Shown here piece by piece: positions 32,771 through 41,537 of a stretch of DNA of 43,100 nucleotides. A model generated the notes under the pieces. That model worked only from the letters and a program-made list of their open reading frames with translations, searched no databases and had not been told where the DNA came from. The stretch is taken from positions 1 to 43,100 of the forward strand of contig NZ_QUDV01000011.1 in the NCBI RefSeq assembly GCF_003477705.1. The letters are read 5' to 3'. The DNA comes from Dorea sp. AF36-15AT. Lineage in GTDB: Bacteria > Bacillota > Clostridia > Lachnospirales > Lachnospiraceae. The position numbers were made by a program, and so were the translations under genes. Numbering within the stretch: the first letter of the stretch is position 1; every line of letters starts with the position of its first letter.

Positions 32771-33272
32771 ATTCCATGCTTTCTGCACGCTTCTTCTCTT
32801 CTTTTTCTTCTTTTTTCCGCTGTCTCAATTCGCGGAAGAACTGTTTCATAAGCTGACTGCATTCTTCCTCCAGCACACCTGTTTCCAGTTCTGCCTGATG
32901 ATTAAACTGTGCTATATGCAGCAGATCCAGTACCGATCCGGCACATCCCGCTTTCGGATTCATACATCCAACCACTACCCGCGGTATCCGGGACTGTATG
33001 ATCGCGCCCGCGCACATCTGACATGGCTCCAACGTCACATATAACGTGCATTCTTCCAGCCGCCAGTCACCAAGCTTTTTACTCGCCTTTCGAATCGCTG
33101 CAATCTCTGCATGTGCCAATGGACTCTTATCCGTATTTCTCCGATTATATCCCCGACCGATAATCTTGCCCTCATGCACGATCACACAACCGATCGGTGT
33201 CTCATCCAACGCATAGGCTTTCTTAGCCTGCCGGATCGCTTCTTTCATATATTTCTCATCCATCGACATCAT
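32769..33272 (-). CDS. tadA: tRNA-specific adenosine-34 deaminase
   Basis: Converts wobble adenosine to inosine in tRNA-Arg(ACG). 167 residues with the zinc deaminase signature: PLAHAEIAAI (His ligand and catalytic Glu) near 52 and LEPCQMCAGAIIQSRI (two Cys ligands) near 82, plus GCVIVHEGKIIGRGYNRRNT. A Lys/Glu-rich C-terminal tail (about 20 residues, KKEEKEEKKRAE) extends past the family core. I use the ATG at 33272, 7 bases after GGAGG; earlier start codons fall inside that site. Confidence 0.95.
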   Translation of the reverse strand: MMSMDEKYMKEAIRQAKKAYALDETPIGCVIVHEGKIIGRGYNRRNTDKSPLAHAEIAAIRKASKKLGDWRLEECTLYVTLEPCQMCAGAIIQSRIPRVVVGCMNPKAGCAGSVLDLLHIAQFNHQAELETGVLEEECSQLMKQFFRELRQRKKEEKEEKKRAESME

Positions 33273-33299
33273 GACCATTCCTCCTTGCCGCATAGCGTC

Positions 33300-34139
33300 C
33301 TATTTACTTCGCATATGTCTTACTTTTCTGCACCAGTAGCCAAACATCTCATTTTCTTCCGACTCATCCTGCTCTGCCTGCACGAATCTGGTAAATCCAA
33401 ATACTTCCGCTGCTTTCGCTTCCCTTCGGTGATAAATCCCCGGTACGCCTAACCACATCTGATTTTCCTCTTCCAACAGGATTAAGTAATGATAATTGTA
33501 ATACCCATGCAGCAGAAAGCTATTATTTGCCACCCGCCATTCACACCGGGGCAGCATGGCGATCTCCTGTCTCTGGATCTTTCGTATCTGAGGTTTTGTC
33601 GGCTCAATATAACGGTCAATCTCCTCTTCTGTCAGAGGCACTTCCACGTCCTGCTTTTCTTCTTGCCCGGCTGTCTGCTCCGGTTCCACTGTTTCTTCCT
33701 GATCCTGCACAACTTTCTGCAAGATTTCTTCTGTTATAGTCACCGGAATCGGCTCCTCCTGCCAGATTCGAAGTTCACTGATCCGAAGCAGCGCATCACT
33801 CCACACCGCCGCATATCTCCGTCCGCTTTCTGACATCAGCAATATCCCGGCAATCGCCTCGTAATGTTCCGGTACTCCGGTATCCTCTGACGTATACACC
33901 AACCGATAATTAATCGTCGGATTCACATTCGTAACTTCTCCCTGATATACACACACCGGCACCTGCTCTTCAGGATAGAAAAGATACAGCTTCAATGCAG
34001 TCTCTTCTCCCAACCTGAGTCCCTTCCCATGTATATGAATCGTTGTACAATCATCGGCAGTCTCAACCTTTACAAATCCTACATTGCGAATCGGCCTGTC
34101 ACTTTCGTATTCATACAAATAGCGGATAAACTGCTCCAC
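33300..34139 (-). CDS. Conserved hypothetical protein (DUF6128-like)
   Basis: About 279 residues. The N-terminal half (FIRYLYEYESDRPIRNVGFV; TTIHIHGKGLRLGEETALKL) and the C-terminal segment (LLHGYYNYHYLILLEEE; GVPGIYHRREAKAAEVFGFT) match, from memory, a Lachnospiraceae family listed as DUF6128. A Glu/Gln-rich linker joins them (about 145-180). No membrane segment. The GTG at 34139 is preferred to the TTG at 34166 because family members begin near (V/M)EQFIRYLYEY. It lies between dgt and tadA on the same strand. Function unknown. Confidence 0.72.
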   Translation of the reverse strand: MEQFIRYLYEYESDRPIRNVGFVKVETADDCTTIHIHGKGLRLGEETALKLYLFYPEEQVPVCVYQGEVTNVNPTINYRLVYTSEDTGVPEHYEAIAGILLMSESGRRYAAVWSDALLRISELRIWQEEPIPVTITEEILQKVVQDQEETVEPEQTAGQEEKQDVEVPLTEEEIDRYIEPTKPQIRKIQRQEIAMLPRCEWRVANNSFLLHGYYNYHYLILLEEENQMWLGVPGIYHRREAKAAEVFGFTRFVQAEQDESEENEMFGYWCRKVRHMRSK

Positions 34140-34198
34140 ATTCTCACTTCCGTTCGATGTATTCAAAACAGTTTATTCCGCTTATAATTCAAACATTC

Positions 34199-35623
34199 CT
34201 AATATACACTGGCTGTCAGTTCCTGATACAGTCGTCTCGCATAACTGTCCGTCATACCACAGATATAGTCTGTCGCCAGCAGTAATCGCAGATACAGTTT
34301 CTCTGCTTCACTCTTGCCCTGTGCATGGAAATGATAGGACCGTTTATAGTTACTGGATATAAACGATACCAGGCGACGGTCAATCGTTCCAAGTTCCTGT
34401 TCTTTATCATCATATCCGATTACCGCCCCGATAAAGCGATCCATCAGATAATTGATCATAACACTTTCCGATACTTCCATCCGATAAATAGTCTCTGTAG
34501 CAAATACTTCACGAAATGCCAGATCTCCAAGCAGATCCATCAGACGCTCCGCAAATGTCCCATGGAACAGATCATACGGATACGTTCCGTTCATGATTGC
34601 ATCGTAATTAGATGTAAATCCATACGTTGCGCAGTTGATCAAAAATCCCTGTACCCGAACGATCCAGTTCTTCACAGCATATTCTTCCGGATCCTCCACA
34701 TGCATATCTTCCGCTCTGCCATACAACTCCTTCAGCTTAGCAGCTGGTCGAAAACTGCTTCGCGGCTGTGCATAAAGTGTCTCCATCTCCTGTAGTTCTC
34801 TGTATAACTTAGCATAAGAAACGAATCCCTTTACAAATGCATCCTCAATATCCGCTGTCTTGTATGCGATATCATCTGCGGCTTCCAGAATAAATGTCAA
34901 TGGATGACGCGATCCGTTGGTTCCTGTCGCTGTTTCCACTTCTCGGAATATTTCTTCATCTGCATGATAGAATCCCAGCTTATGACTCTTAATATCCCGA
35001 CTCTTAGGCTCAATATCCAAAGACGTAACCGGATATTTTACAATTGTATTCAGCAATGCATACGTCAGATTCATTCCCCGGTCATCCACCAGATAATGAA
35101 GCTTTGTTACCAGGCGAAACGCCTGTGCATTTCCCTCAAAATGATACAGATCCTCCCGCATCTGCGGGGTCAGGATTTCATCCAGCGGTTTACCATGATA
35201 TTCCAATGTATGAAGATGATCTCTGAACCACTCCCGGATCGCATCTTCTCCAAAATGTCCAAACGGTGGATTACCAATGTCATGGATCAGTCCCGCACAC
35301 TGTAATACATTGCAGATATCTTCTTTCATCTGTACCGTAAACGACGGATCCTTCTTATATGTAAGAATGTTCTCTCCGATATTCTGTCCCAGAGACTTGG
35401 CAAACGAAGATACTTCCAGGGAATGCGTCAGTCTGGTACGAATAAAATCACTCTTGTCCAGCGGAAATACCTGCGTCTTATCCTGCAATCTGCGAAAGGA
35501 CGCACTTCCTATAATCCGATGGTAGTCTCTCTCGAACTCACTGCGCAGATCTGATTTACCGTTGCTTTTTGCAATTTTCCCAGTTCTGTATCTCTGCGTT
35601 GATAATAATTGCTCCCAGTTCAC
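34199..35623 (-). CDS. dgt: Deoxyguanosinetriphosphate triphosphohydrolase (dGTPase family)
   Basis: 474 residues, HD-domain enzyme that splits dNTPs to deoxynucleoside and triphosphate. Visible: SASFRRLQDKTQVFPLDKSD near 38, RTRLTHSLEVSSFAKSLG (first His) near 62, CAGLIHDIGNPPFGHFGEDA (HD pair) near 113, and EAADDIAYKTADIEDAF (last Asp) near 248. GTG start, GAGGA 9 bases upstream. Regulates the nucleotide pool or limits phage replication. Confidence 0.93.
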   Translation of the reverse strand: MNWEQLLSTQRYRTGKIAKSNGKSDLRSEFERDYHRIIGSASFRRLQDKTQVFPLDKSDFIRTRLTHSLEVSSFAKSLGQNIGENILTYKKDPSFTVQMKEDICNVLQCAGLIHDIGNPPFGHFGEDAIREWFRDHLHTLEYHGKPLDEILTPQMREDLYHFEGNAQAFRLVTKLHYLVDDRGMNLTYALLNTIVKYPVTSLDIEPKSRDIKSHKLGFYHADEEIFREVETATGTNGSRHPLTFILEAADDIAYKTADIEDAFVKGFVSYAKLYRELQEMETLYAQPRSSFRPAAKLKELYGRAEDMHVEDPEEYAVKNWIVRVQGFLINCATYGFTSNYDAIMNGTYPYDLFHGTFAERLMDLLGDLAFREVFATETIYRMEVSESVMINYLMDRFIGAVIGYDDKEQELGTIDRRLVSFISSNYKRSYHFHAQGKSEAEKLYLRLLLATDYICGMTDSYARRLYQELTASVY

Positions 35624-35674
35624 TCCGTCACTTCCTCATAATCCCGTTATCTTTGCCGGACGATCTTTTTTCAT

Positions 35675-36892
35675 TTAGTCCAGATAAATCGGTTCTTCGT
35701 AATCTTTGCCAAGTAACGCTTTCTTACGCTCCTGATATCCCAAGAATGCCCATTCCGTCATATCTGTCCACGCATGATCTCTACGATCATATACCTGCAC
35801 ATAACCGATGCGCTTTGGATGCATACGGACACTGTTGCTCTCATACTCATGTCCTGTATACGGATTCAACTCTCCGCGCTCCAGATCTTCCGCATCATCA
35901 TCTTCCTCTTCTGCATAAACCGCCTGCGCGATCTCTTCTTCCTGAGCCGGCTGCTGTTCCTCATAATAAGTCTGCTCTGGCTGTACCGGTTCTTCATATT
36001 CAATAAAGTCACTTTCTTCTTCCATTGCTTCTAATGGTTCTGTGGCTTCCTCAATCTCTCGTTCGATCTTCTCTTCTTCATGCTTTTCTTCCTGACGCTC
36101 TTTTTTATTACGGCGCTGGAACATTGCTCTCCATCCGGTCAGCTTCTTCTCGTGATGAGTCTGCTCTTTCTTCTCTTCCGCGTAAGCTTCCTCATGAACT
36201 TCTTCCGGAATCTCCTGCTGAACCTCCTCCTGAACCTCCTCGTGGATTTCTTCATAACGAGGTGCTTCTGGGATCTCTTCGTGCGTTTCTTCATAGACTG
36301 CTTCGACTGCTTCCGGTGCTTCTTCTATCGGTTCTGCTTCCATTAACACCGGCTCGTCAGAGATCTCTTCCATTACAGATTCAGATTCTTCCGTCACAGG
36401 CTCTTCTATCGTCTCATTTACAATTGGAATCTCTCCAGTCTCTCTGCGTACCAGCTCCTCATGAATATCCATGTAATCGCCAAGCGTCATCTCTTTTTCA
36501 GATGCGCCGCTCATATCGGTTACCTCTGACGGAATCTGTTCCATTGCGGCATGAAGCTGTTCTGCTTCTCTCGCTTTTTTCTCCTTACGGGCCTTGGTCT
36601 TTGCAAGCTTATGCAGTTCCTTCTCTGTAGGGACAATATCCTCTACATTAGCTGCACGCTCTGCTGCCTCGCTGTCTGCAAGAATGCTCAGCTGAAATGG
36701 GCATCCAAGAATATCTGCGATCATACGCATATCCTGTTCCTGAAAGTTATCTCGTCCCAGCCTCTGCGTAAGATTCTGACGGGACATCTTCTTCCCGGTT
36801 CTCTCTTCAATTGTCTCTGCGAGTTCTTTGATGGTCATGCCTTTACGGCTTAAGATAATCTTGACTTGTTCTCCGAATGTAAGATCTAACAT
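35675..36892 (-). CDS. HTH protein with long glutamate-rich linker
   Basis: 405 residues. An N-terminal XRE-like helix-turn-helix (1-70; LTFGEQVKIILSRKGMTIKE; KMSRQNLTQRLGRDNFQEQD). A central ~230 residues of low-complexity acidic sequence with many EEV/HEE/PEE units, interrupted by one basic patch (KKLTGWRAMFQRRNKK, about 258-273). A conserved-looking C-terminus follows (GYVQVYDRRDHAWTDMTEWA and on to PIYLD). Only the HTH is recognisable; the basic patch and tail could bind a partner or nucleic acid. No membrane helix. The ATG at 36892 has AAGGAGG 8 bases upstream. Promoter at 36927. Confidence 0.78.
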   Translation of the reverse strand: MLDLTFGEQVKIILSRKGMTIKELAETIEERTGKKMSRQNLTQRLGRDNFQEQDMRMIADILGCPFQLSILADSEAAERAANVEDIVPTEKELHKLAKTKARKEKKAREAEQLHAAMEQIPSEVTDMSGASEKEMTLGDYMDIHEELVRRETGEIPIVNETIEEPVTEESESVMEEISDEPVLMEAEPIEEAPEAVEAVYEETHEEIPEAPRYEEIHEEVQEEVQQEIPEEVHEEAYAEEKKEQTHHEKKLTGWRAMFQRRNKKERQEEKHEEEKIEREIEEATEPLEAMEEESDFIEYEEPVQPEQTYYEEQQPAQEEEIAQAVYAEEEDDDAEDLERGELNPYTGHEYESNSVRMHPKRIGYVQVYDRRDHAWTDMTEWAFLGYQERKKALLGKDYEEPIYLD

Positions 36893-36926
36893 GATAATCT
36901 CCTCCTTATTAATCCTTCCGCCCTGC

Positions 36927-36955
36927 AAGATACAACGACGGACAGACAGAGTCAA
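36927..36955 (-). promoter_or_regulatory. Promoter of the acidic HTH gene
   Basis: Minus strand: TTGACT (36950-36955), 17-bp spacer, TATCTT (36927-36932). Upstream, 37011-37050 contains overlapping ACGAACTT/AAGTTCGT and CTTATGA/TCATAAG foldbacks that exclude each other. Confidence 0.65.
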
Positions 36956-37083
36956 TGCCCTGTCTATTGTTTATACTCTCCCCACAGGTCTATCTCTCCC
37001 ACAAACGAACTTATGATAACAAGTTCGTCTTGTAAACTCATAAGTTTCTTGATAAACCTATATTTTTCCCATACAATATTTTA

Positions 37084-37716
37084 TCAAATGATATTTCGTT
37101 CGTCAAGATAATGAAGTTCACCAAATTTCTTTTCTGTACTGCATACGGCAATTCTGGCATCTCCTGCATCCGTCTGATACTCCTGATAATAGTATGTTCC
37201 CGGCACTGCCTCCGGCTGTCGCACCAGTCTCGCCCCCCGTTCATCCAGTGCTATCTCAAACTCACGCAGATCCTGTTTCATTCCCAGACGTATCGTCTTG
37301 ATAAAACTCTCTTTCAACACCCAGTATCTGTAAAATCCTTCTGCCTGCTCTGCTTCTGTTGTCTGACTCTGAATCCAGGCCACTTCCCCTGGGCAGAAAT
37401 ATCTTTCTGCCAATCTCAGTTTGTTTTCTTTTATCATTTCCACATCGCATCCCACCTGTGCATCCGGTTGTGTGCTGACCGAACATAGCGCATATTTCCC
37501 GGAATGCGACAGATTATATGGCATCTGATCTGACAGCTCATAATAATTCCGCATCTGCTGATATAAAATCCATGCCCCTACGCTCTGCATTTTACCTTCT
37601 AAAGGTCTGATCCGGTCAGCTTTCTCCCTGCGCCAGTCCGGAAGACGGTTGTAACATCTTCTATATATCATGTCATTCTGAAGAGGCGTGACATCCATAA
37701 TCCATGTGTGTACCAT
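37084..37716 (-). CDS. 4'-phosphopantetheinyl transferase (Sfp-like)
   Basis: Transfers phosphopantetheine from CoA to carrier proteins of fatty acid, polyketide or peptide synthases. 210 residues, with NLSHSGKYALCSVS near 70 (CoA-binding His), GCDVEMIKEN near 90 (Mg2+ Asp and Glu) and FYRYWVLKESFIKTIRLGM near 130 (WxxKES). This is the longer Sfp form rather than AcpS. No synthase gene is near, so its carrier is elsewhere in the genome. The ATG at 37716 follows AAGGA by 6 bases; a TTATGGT/ACCATAA dyad lies upstream. Confidence 0.88.
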   Translation of the reverse strand: MVHTWIMDVTPLQNDMIYRRCYNRLPDWRREKADRIRPLEGKMQSVGAWILYQQMRNYYELSDQMPYNLSHSGKYALCSVSTQPDAQVGCDVEMIKENKLRLAERYFCPGEVAWIQSQTTEAEQAEGFYRYWVLKESFIKTIRLGMKQDLREFEIALDERGARLVRQPEAVPGTYYYQEYQTDAGDARIAVCSTEKKFGELHYLDERNII

Positions 37717-37875
37717 GCATTTTCCTTTCAATATACAAGTTATGGTAGTAACCATAATAAGCACTACCCAAAACAATTATCACCGTAACTATACCCAAGT
37801 ATAACATTTACTATGTTTTATATCCATTCTTTTATTCATCCTCAATTAATCATTTTGCATTAAATAAGTATCGTA

Positions 37876-37904
37876 TTGACAACAAATAAGATACAGGATA
37901 TGAT
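37876..37904 (+). promoter_or_regulatory. Strong promoter with long leader for a small protein
   Basis: TTGACA (37876-37881), 17-bp spacer, TATGAT (37899-37904). The leader of ~135 bases ends in a 13-bp hairpin with one mismatch (TTGTATCATCAAA, 38001-38013, with TTTGATAATACAA, 38020-38032), directly before the ribosome site. Apart from these signals and the promoter side of the divergent transferase gene, the 329-base gap 37717-38045 is A/T-rich and empty. Confidence 0.75.
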
Positions 37905-38045
37905 AAAAATACAATATATGCATACTACTATTTCACCATCGTTTTGCATGGTTATGGTAATTTATTTGCTTATTAACGATACGCGCAAATCACTGTATGA
38001 TTGTATCATCAAATTTCTGTTTGATAATACAAGAGAGGAGTTTAT

Positions 38046-38201
38046 ATGTACGATATGACTGAAAAAGAAAGAAAAGATGCAAAGATGGCCACCTTATACG
38101 AATTACGCCTCATTTTTGCCAACGGCGAGAAAACCGAATATTCTAAAGATGAGATTGTGGAACTTCTTGATAAAATCGCTGTGGCTAAAGAACAAGAATA
38201 A
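38046..38201 (+). CDS. 51-residue small acidic protein
   Basis: Reads MYDMTEKERKDAKMATLYEL, then RLIFANGEKTEYSKDEIVEL, then LDKIAVAKEQE and stop. GAGAGGAG stands 5 bases before the ATG, and a consensus promoter and a terminator (38229) bracket it. The middle (LYELRLIFANGEKTEYSKDE) suggests two beta strands followed by a C-terminal helix. No membrane segment or signal. I do not recognise the family. It is monocistronic, flanked by genes on the other strand, and may be expressed under control of its leader hairpin. Confidence 0.78.
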   Translation: MYDMTEKERKDAKMATLYELRLIFANGEKTEYSKDEIVELLDKIAVAKEQE

Positions 38202-38228
38202 CACATTACCTCAAAAGAATACATAAAG

Positions 38229-38262
38229 ACCGGGCAGCTGCATCTGACAGCCTGCCCGGTTT
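38229..38262 (+). terminator. Terminator of the 51-residue protein gene
   Basis: ACCGGGCA...TGCCCGGT with inner GCTG/CAGC pairing, followed by TTT. It also lies just after the DUF4340 gene on the minus strand and can serve both. Confidence 0.8.
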
Positions 38263-38288
38263 GCCTTTATGCTATTTTATTTCGTTAA

Positions 38289-39197
38289 CTACTCCCCCGT
38301 TTCTTCTATGCTTATCATATTCTGTGCCACAGTTTCACTGATGCGATATACCATATCAGAGCCTTCCACCATGACGTATCTGTTCTCCCCTGCATCATCA
38401 GTCTTGCCCAGATACACGGTAAAGGTCTGCTCTTTATCTGAACTGTCAGTATATACCGCCTTCGCAGTAATTCTCTGGCTTTCATCCAGTCCATACTCCG
38501 CAAGCTGCTCTGCCGATGCATGATAATTCACACAATCTGTCAGACTCAATGTTCCAAAACCTCCGGCAAGTTCTCCGACCTGATCATCATCTTCATATAC
38601 CGTATCTGTTCCATTTTCTGCAATCGCCACACTCTTCAGATTACCGCTTCCGATGGACGGAACTGTATCGTATTGAACCAGATTGGTCAGATCAAATTGC
38701 AGATGATTCTGGAAATCTGAACTGATCGTGTATACCTTTCCGCTGTCTTCCACTGTAGCATAATAGTTCTCGCCTGCGCCGTTGCCAATCAGAATCTCTG
38801 TTGTCACACCATCATTGTCCTGAAACTGAATTGTATAGGACGGTTTATCCAATCCATAATCCGACAGTTGATCCGGATTCTCCAGTTCCCTCACTGCCTC
38901 CATCTGCCGGATAGCATCTGCGGTACTCTGAACCGTGTCCTGATTCATTGGAATCTCATTATCTTCATCATATTCCCATGTATCATCCACCTTTGCAAAC
39001 GACATATTCTGGCTTCCGTCACTATAAGAATATGCAGTAATATCACTGGCATCCGTCAGATATATCTTTGAAGCTTCTGCTTCCTTTTCTTTCTTCTTTT
39101 CCGACTTATCGTTCCATGCACTGGCAGCACCATTTGCTACAACAAGCAACAGAATCATAGCCAACAGAATGATTGTTTTTTTCTTCTTTCTATCCAT
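38289..39197 (-). CDS. DUF4340-domain membrane-anchored protein
   Basis: 302 residues: short basic start (MDRKKKKT), one membrane anchor (residues 9-28), then an extracytoplasmic beta-rich domain with repeated units such as VDDTWEYDEDNEIPMNQDTV and NPDQLSDYGLDKPSYTIQF, the DUF4340 pattern. Genes of this family follow GldG-like genes in Gld-type ABC operons. Last gene of the operon, 20 bases after the GldG-like gene. ATG at 39197, with GGAAGG upstream. Substrate of the system unknown. Confidence 0.85.
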   Translation of the reverse strand: MDRKKKKTIILLAMILLLVVANGAASAWNDKSEKKKEKEAEASKIYLTDASDITAYSYSDGSQNMSFAKVDDTWEYDEDNEIPMNQDTVQSTADAIRQMEAVRELENPDQLSDYGLDKPSYTIQFQDNDGVTTEILIGNGAGENYYATVEDSGKVYTISSDFQNHLQFDLTNLVQYDTVPSIGSGNLKSVAIAENGTDTVYEDDDQVGELAGGFGTLSLTDCVNYHASAEQLAEYGLDESQRITAKAVYTDSSDKEQTFTVYLGKTDDAGENRYVMVEGSDMVYRISETVAQNMISIEETGE

Positions 39198-39217
39198 AAG
39201 CCACCTTCCTGTCCGTG

Positions 39218-40660
39218 CTAAGCTTTTCGACGTTTCAGCCATTGCCGGAATCCGTAGATCAATACGATAATCGGAATACCGATAATACATGCAAATCCGA
39301 TTAATCCTGTGTGCTGCATCGTATTATAAGTAATAGAAAGGCTCTTCGGCTCAATAGCCGCATTCTGTACGCCATCGAAGTTTGCTGTCACCGCATTGGC
39401 AAACAAGGTCAGATTCTCTAATGTTGAGAAAGAATCGGTAATCTGACTGTCCAGCATACTCTCAGAAGTAATCACCGTAAACCGACTCTTCACGGTCTCT
39501 GTTTCGGTATCGGAATCCTCCTCATTCTTATCTGTGACATCCTCGCCTTCAATTGTCTCCTCTGCAATTGCACCGAGTACATAAGTGCCCTTCTCCTGGC
39601 TGTCCTCCGTCACCGCATATCCATTCGATGATGTGGTCATAAATGATGTAGTCGTAATCGTATCACGTTCCGGATCTGTAAGTTCCATGCCCTGCGCATT
39701 TACCATCATTACCATCTGTGTACTCATACCGTTCATCAGATCTGAGTCCCCACTAATATCCGGGAATATATAATAGTAGTTGCCCTGATAACACCGTTCC
39801 ATATCTGCAATGTAACCATTCACCCTCTGCATGCCATATTCTTTCAGCAATGCATCCAGATTAGGTACATCACCTTCTATATTACCAAGCAGCACCATCA
39901 CATCACCGCCGGACTTCATGTAACTTTCAATCTGGTCCTTTTCTTCTGTTGTCAGATCTGCGGAAATACCATTCATGATCAGAAGATCACAATCATCCGG
40001 AACCGCACTTGTCATCAGCAGATTCAATTCTTCGGAAGAAACATTATTCTTATCAAGCTGATCCTGTACGGATGTGGAAAATGAACTCTCGCCATGTCCG
40101 GTTGTGTAATACACCTTATTCTGACTGTCATTCGTTACATAGTTGATCGCACTGGTAAGCTGTCCCTCGCCGTCAAACTGTGTTGCATCCGTGCTTCCTG
40201 TCGTGTAATATGCATACTCATCTGTAACCAGAATCTCGTCAAATGTGATTGTGTCACTTTTTCCGGTGTCTTTGCAAGACACTACGATCGAATTCTCTGA
40301 CACATTATTCTTCGTAAGCTCTGCCGGATGAAGCACCGGATCTACCCATTTTACGGTCACGTCCTTAGACAGTGCCTGATACTTATTTAAAAATGTACGT
40401 ATCCGTTCATCGGTACTGCTCTTCTCTGCATAAACGGTCACGGTTACCTTCTGGTCCAGCTTTTTCAATAATTTCTTACTGGTATCTGTAATCTCATAGA
40501 TTTTATTGTCACTGACATCAACCTTCCGCACTCTTTCCGGAAGTCTGGACGCCAGCATGTTCACCAGCACTACAATACACAGCACCAGCACGATTGCACC
40601 TACACTGTAGCTGCCGTTGACTGATGCACTTTTCTTAAACTGCTCTTTCAAACGATTCAT
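39218..40660 (-). CDS. GldG-like ABC transporter accessory protein
   Basis: 480 residues. N-terminal membrane helix (about 20-40, SVGAIVLVLCIVVLVNMLAS), a large extracytoplasmic region of the ABC_transp_aux type (60-420: VDVSDNKIYEITDTSKKLLK; VYAEKSSTDERIRTFLNKYQ; NKVYYTTGHGESSF, where GHGE is typical), and a C-terminal helix (about 450-470) with a basic tail. In Bacteroidetes the homologue works in gliding; in Firmicutes these operons are of unknown role. AGGAGG is 6 bases before the ATG. Confidence 0.88.
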   Translation of the reverse strand: MNRLKEQFKKSASVNGSYSVGAIVLVLCIVVLVNMLASRLPERVRKVDVSDNKIYEITDTSKKLLKKLDQKVTVTVYAEKSSTDERIRTFLNKYQALSKDVTVKWVDPVLHPAELTKNNVSENSIVVSCKDTGKSDTITFDEILVTDEYAYYTTGSTDATQFDGEGQLTSAINYVTNDSQNKVYYTTGHGESSFSTSVQDQLDKNNVSSEELNLLMTSAVPDDCDLLIMNGISADLTTEEKDQIESYMKSGGDVMVLLGNIEGDVPNLDALLKEYGMQRVNGYIADMERCYQGNYYYIFPDISGDSDLMNGMSTQMVMMVNAQGMELTDPERDTITTTSFMTTSSNGYAVTEDSQEKGTYVLGAIAEETIEGEDVTDKNEEDSDTETETVKSRFTVITSESMLDSQITDSFSTLENLTLFANAVTANFDGVQNAAIEPKSLSITYNTMQHTGLIGFACIIGIPIIVLIYGFRQWLKRRKA

Positions 40661-40670
40661 GCCGCACCTC

Positions 40671-41537
40671 CTAACTCCATCGTCTCTTCTGTATCATTTC
40701 CATCGTAAGAAATACAAAAAATACGATCAGACTCAGATACAGAATGATTCCACTGACATCTAACAGGTTATTGGAGGCAATGCTGTTAAATGTATCAATC
40801 AGGTTCAGCTTGCCACAAATGGTTGAAAGCAGGTTCTCGTAAACTTCTGACTTTACTACGTATACAATTCCATTTACTCCGAGATTCACAATCTCCAAGA
40901 TCAGACATATCACCCAGTTCTGGGTCATGCGCCAGACAGCCCAGACTAACAACGACAGCAAAAATGCTATTCCAAATACATTAGCCATAGCTGACGAAGG
41001 CAGGAATCCTATGATTCCACTCCACAATTGAATAACCATTAGTATACCAAAGGTACCGATTGCCGCAATAATCTGACTCTCTGTCAACGATGACACGAAC
41101 ATTCCGATTGCAATATATACACAGCCCAGCAGAAAATATACCAGAATAGATAAGTAATCCGATAATATATAGGCCGTTCCCTGCATCTTGATTATTAAAG
41201 GAAATAACAGATATACCGCACATGGGATTCCTAAAATGGTAATCATTGCAAGGTATTTTCCCATTACGATCTGGAACAGGCTGACCGGCGCTGTCAGAAG
41301 CAATTGATCTGTTCGATTCTTACGCTCTTCCGCAAAGCTTCTCATGGTCAGTAACGGTGCTGCGATCAGCAGCATGAAGATACCGCCGGAAAGCACATAG
41401 GAAAAGTACGGATATCCGTAATTCAGATTATATGCCATAAAATATATACCTGAAAATGCAAGTAAAAATGCAATGATCACATAACCGATCATGGTATTAA
41501 AATATCCTTTTAATTCACGCCTATAAATCGCTGCCAT
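40671..41537 (-). CDS. ABC-2 type permease (GldF-like)
   Basis: 288 residues, six or seven membrane helices. Starts AAIYRRELKGYFNTMIGYVI, with SFAEERKNRTDQLLLTAPVS near 67, the EER...T motif typical of ABC-2 permeases. Its start overlaps the ATPase gene by 17 bases; the ATG at 41537 lies 9 bases after AGGAGG. With the ATPase it forms the exporter core. Confidence 0.91.
   Translation of the reverse strand: MAAIYRRELKGYFNTMIGYVIIAFLLAFSGIYFMAYNLNYGYPYFSYVLSGGIFMLLIAAPLLTMRSFAEERKNRTDQLLLTAPVSLFQIVMGKYLAMITILGIPCAVYLLFPLIIKMQGTAYILSDYLSILVYFLLGCVYIAIGMFVSSLTESQIIAAIGTFGILMVIQLWSGIIGFLPSSAMANVFGIAFLLSLLVWAVWRMTQNWVICLILEIVNLGVNGIVYVVKSEVYENLLSTICGKLNLIDTFNSIASNNLLDVSGIILYLSLIVFFVFLTMEMIQKRRWS

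Noticed and set aside
32354..32862. Two minus-strand frames across the SRP RNA
   Set aside because: The plus-strand SRP RNA with its own promoter and terminator explains this DNA.
36100..36400. Tandem DNA repeat in the acidic HTH gene
   Set aside because: The repetition is at the level of Glu-rich residues with varied codons and spacing, not a DNA repeat array.
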